This document shows, piece after piece, positions 61,080 through 64,000 of a stretch of 64,000 bases of DNA. Numbering within the stretch: the stretch's first letter is position 1; each line of letters opens with the position of its first letter. A program made the translations under genes and the position numbers. Source of the stretch: Hetaerina americana (taxonomy: Eukaryota; Arthropoda; Insecta; Odonata; Calopterygidae); NCBI GenBank assembly GCA_022747635.1, contig JAKTNV010000011.1, positions 15,061,975-15,125,974 on the forward strand. Direction: 5' to 3'. The notes under the pieces are model-generated. The model searched no databases and was not told the DNA's origin. It saw only the letters and a program-made list of their open reading frames with translations.

Positions 61080-61350
61080 TGAATCAGTTATTAACTCAGT
61101 ATACTTTCTCCTGCCTTAATTCATTCTAGCCATCTTGTCTAATCTCTTCATCCATCTACCTTGCTTTCCCAACATTCTCCTTTGCCTCCCCCACTGACTG
61201 CTATCAAAATGTTATTGCCAGTCAATGTATTCAGCATCTAAATTTCCTGACTACTTCGAATTTCCTGCAACATCTTTTTCTTTCACCTACCATGAAGACC
61301 ACTTCCTTGTTTGTTTTCCGTTCTGACCATATTATCTTTTCTGCATGTCT
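61080..61350 (-). mobile_element. LINE reverse-transcriptase tail fragment, minus strand
   Basis: The minus strand reads RTENKQGSGLHGR-like, then KKKMLQEIRSSQE and GGGKGECWESKVDG-like pieces. These correspond to the DRKTNEEV..GERR.ML.EI and GR.RRMLGKQGR segments of LINE proteins once frameshifts are allowed. Short and inactive. Confidence 0.5.
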
Positions 61351-63084
61351 CCGCACCTTTTATGTAAAAAATCTGCATATACCTCTTTTGTCAAGTTTGG
61401 CAGCTGTGCTAACTTGCACTTCATGTCAAGATTTTTACTGAAACTTTTTTACATCTTTATTGACTTTATCATCAACTGCCGAGGCATTAAAAAGCCGTTT
61501 TACATAATGAAATTCTTCTTTTAATACCCTGACTGTTTTGTCCATTTTCATGTGAAACAACACCTCAAATGATAGAGGCATTCTACATGCTCCATTCCAT
61601 GCCTTTCTACTTAATAATGATTGACCTAGTCTTGATAATTGTGCTACCTTTATCTTCTAACGATTGATTCTCATCCCTTACCTATCATACGTCCCTCTAA
61701 TAATAGTGTCTCATATGAATTAATGAATTGCTAGAATTGTTTAATGGAGAAGAAGTAGTTGCTCAAAAAATTTTAAGCTCGGTTGTAAGGTTGTTAACAT
61801 GTGTTTGGAGGTTAACCAGTTTTTCACTATTTGATATAATACTTAATGCCTCCATTATTTAATACTTAAGGAGGGGCCTCCATAGAGCACACATCAATGA
61901 CTGATTATTGGAGCTTTTGAATAATAGAAGTTTTTTAAAAAATTTTTAAAGCTTGTGGAAAATGCATTAGGTATTGATTTTCTGTATGATAACCTGATTG
62001 ACTTGAAATCACTCGGTGTGTAAATTGACTGATATTTAGCACACAGTGCTTACTTGCAGAACATAGTGGACAGTTTGAGAGCGGTCTTATCTCACAATGA
62101 AGGAATGGGAGCCCTAATGAGCAAGAGAAGAACCACTTTGGGGGAGGAGGGAATCGATCCTTTTTGGGAAAGAAATAGTTGAGGCCATAATGCCAAGAAG
62201 GGATTCTGGGGTGTAAAAGTTATAGATGGTCATATGCACCAGTACATGTTTTCTGTAGGTTAAGGGTTAATGATGGTTCCAGATACCACTTTTGAAAGAC
62301 CTTTTCAACCTTGCCTGGATTTCAATATTGGAAAACACCCTAATTTCCCAATAATTTCCAGCCTCACTGAGAGTTCCGCGGTCATATTGAAGTTACTTAA
62401 TAGGTTAAAAGCCATAAATACTCTTGAGTTACACAAAGTCTCACAAAATGCCTACAGGATTTTATGGAACCTTTTGATATCAGTGTATTGAAGTGTCATA
62501 ACATCTTTGAGGTCACTCTGATATAAATGAGTCTTTATGGTATTACGTTAATTTTTATTATGGATGTATCAACTACTCAACAGGAAATTATTTTGGAGCA
62601 AAATTTTGAGAGGATCCAAATACTTGTTTTTAAATAATTTATATGAATTTAATTTACATGTACAAACAATTTTTTCAAATTTAATATTTAATCGAGTTAC
62701 GATGTGATAGCTTCAAATTTATCTATGATAATTGTACACAATGCTACCAAACAAGATCAGGGTATCTAATTTTATTACTTTGTTTATGACACTTATTGGT
62801 TTAAGGTGTTACATGCTGTATTTGCTGGTATAGAGGATGTGCTGTTATATAAGACCTTTTTATGCACATTTCAAGAAAAAATTCTGAAATTCTTCATGAA
62901 TTTCCATAATGATTTATTGTTTTAATTTTGTAGTTATTTATTTAATTTGTTAGTTATATCTATGAAATGTGACTAGGGAACATCTTAGCTAGATGCTGCC
63001 TATTTATCACCAATCTCAAATTGCAGAAACTCATCTGTGCAGATAAGTGAAGAATCACCTATCTTCTTCTGAAATTGAGTCTTT
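61351..63084. other. Intron, no supportable gene
   Basis: A CAG-preceded open patch at 62059-62178 reads NIVDSLRAVLSHNEGMGALM and onward but ends at a stop with no donor, so it is not called. Nothing else is recognised. Confidence 0.4.
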
Positions 63085-64000
63085 GTATTACAAATCATCC
63101 TCTATGCCATAAAGTATATTTATAATTCCACATTACTTAAATGATTTGACAACTCTCACATTTCACATCATTCTATGAAAGTTCGACCCATTCACAAATC
63201 TTTAAAATGCGAGGCCTCTCACTATTTTAATATTTCACTGAAAAATCTGTAGACTGCATCCAATGGTTCTATTTCTCCTTCATTAATGTTTTAAGTGGTT
63301 TATTAATGTAGACATCTAAAGGTGGAAGCTGGCTTGTAAGGCCACCTGGAATACCAATGGTTTGAGTTTTCAGTTGGTTGATTTTATTTTTTTTAATTTC
63401 TGTTCTGTAACTTTTGAACTATCCTTTACTAGTAAGACAGGTTTCAAAATGCCAAAACCACACATTGCCTATCCATAACTTTATCTCCCTTTTATCCATC
63501 CAACCCTTAGGATGGACATGCGCAGAAACACCTATAGCAGTTCTACCTAGGGCGAGGTTTTCCTTTTGAATATCAAAGGAGGCGGTGATTTTGTTCCATC
63601 AGCACTACAAAACAAACACCACTGTGCAATGTGTTTTTTAATGTCCACAAATTTGAATAATTTCACTTTTCGAAGCCTTGGAAGTTATGTTTTATTTGAG
63701 GATACATCAAATATCAGTGGGATCTCACCCATGTTTCCTATTTGTGAAAGTTCAAGATTTTATCTTTTTCTTGCATTAATGACAAATGTATGCAACTCAC
63801 TAATCTTGTAGTTTTGTCTTCATATTTTGTTGGCATCTGTTGTGCTATTTTAGTCTGAGTCCTCAAACTTAGATATTTTCTCTGTATGAATCTGGAGCAC
63901 CATGTTGTTGATATTGTAAAATCAGCAGCATCTCTTTTTAGCAGCAATCACTCTTGCTTGTTGAATAGTCATTTTTGTGGAAACTGAAAATCCTGATCAT
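63085..64000 (-). mobile_element. Tigger (pogo) transposase remnant, cut by the window edge
   Basis: The minus strand preserves the order of a Tigger transposase across frames. From the right edge down it reads KRDAADFTISTTWCSRFIQR and LRTQTKIAQQMPTKYEDK (about 63940-63820), QIGNMGEIPLIFDVSSNKT (about 63755-63690), CSADGTKSPPPLIFKRK (about 63605-63560), KGWMDKREIKLWIGNVW (about 63500-63450), VIPGGLTSQLPPLDVYINKP (about 63360-63305), and a C-terminal SFK.CGI trace near 63130. In the family the GNMDETP motif carries the first catalytic Asp; here it is Gly. Multiple frameshifts make it inactive. This is a different Tigger type from the two CAGTAAACC-ended copies. Confidence 0.8.

Noticed and set aside
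62059..62178. A small exon after CAG at 62058 reading NIVDSLRAVLSHNEG
   Set aside because: It runs into a stop with no donor and shows no family features; a transcript would be needed to support it.

Overview
The window is AT-rich eukaryotic DNA from an animal, most likely an arthropod and probably an insect. The evidence is short conserved exons with GT/AG boundaries inside long introns, tRNA-derived SINEs, LINE reverse-transcriptase debris, mariner, Tigger/pogo and piggyBac-like remnants, and a Helitron. There are no operons, Shine-Dalgarno sites or CRISPR arrays. I cannot name the species.

One plus-strand gene runs through the window: the orthologue of the chromatin reader ZMYND8 (RACK7/PRKCBP1). 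I could phase-match five exons: 1316-1403, 6408-10036, 14156-14309, 17755-17951 and 22208-22357. Their phases are 0/1, 1/0, 0/1, 1/0 and 0/0, and together they give 1406 uninterrupted codons. The second exon alone is 3.6 kb and encodes an acidic, disordered segment of about 1209 residues. The last three encode a coiled coil and the complete MYND zinc finger. The PHD, bromodomain and PWWP exons must lie upstream of the window. A sixth plus-strand exon at 58915-59253, phase 0 on both sides, encodes a TET/CXXC4/5-type CXXC zinc finger. It has no usable start codon before the finger and is phase-compatible with the MYND exon 36.5 kb upstream. It is therefore either a CXXC module joined to ZMYND8 or an internal exon of a neighbouring Tet-like gene. 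This is the most interesting observation here.

The rest is intron filled with mobile DNA. Two full-length but degenerate Tigger/Jerky-type elements lie in the same orientation at 2024-6327 and 51638-56230. A third, different Tigger remnant is on the minus strand at the right edge. A minus-strand Helitron fragment at 31887-34044 carries a PIF1-like helicase with one in-frame stop. There is one complete-length mariner (40208-41466) and two broken ones (about 42020-43165 and 47340-47650). LINE fragments occur near 15.2, 29.1-29.9, 46.5, 49.7-50.4, 53.6-55.3 and 61.1 kb. SINE-type sequences occur at 19.7-20.7, 29.4-29.7, 30.0 and 59.6 kb. Several perfect or near-perfect inverted repeats have target-site duplications. 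There is also a 15-bp minisatellite and several long AT microsatellites.

No rRNA and no convincing functional tRNA gene was found.
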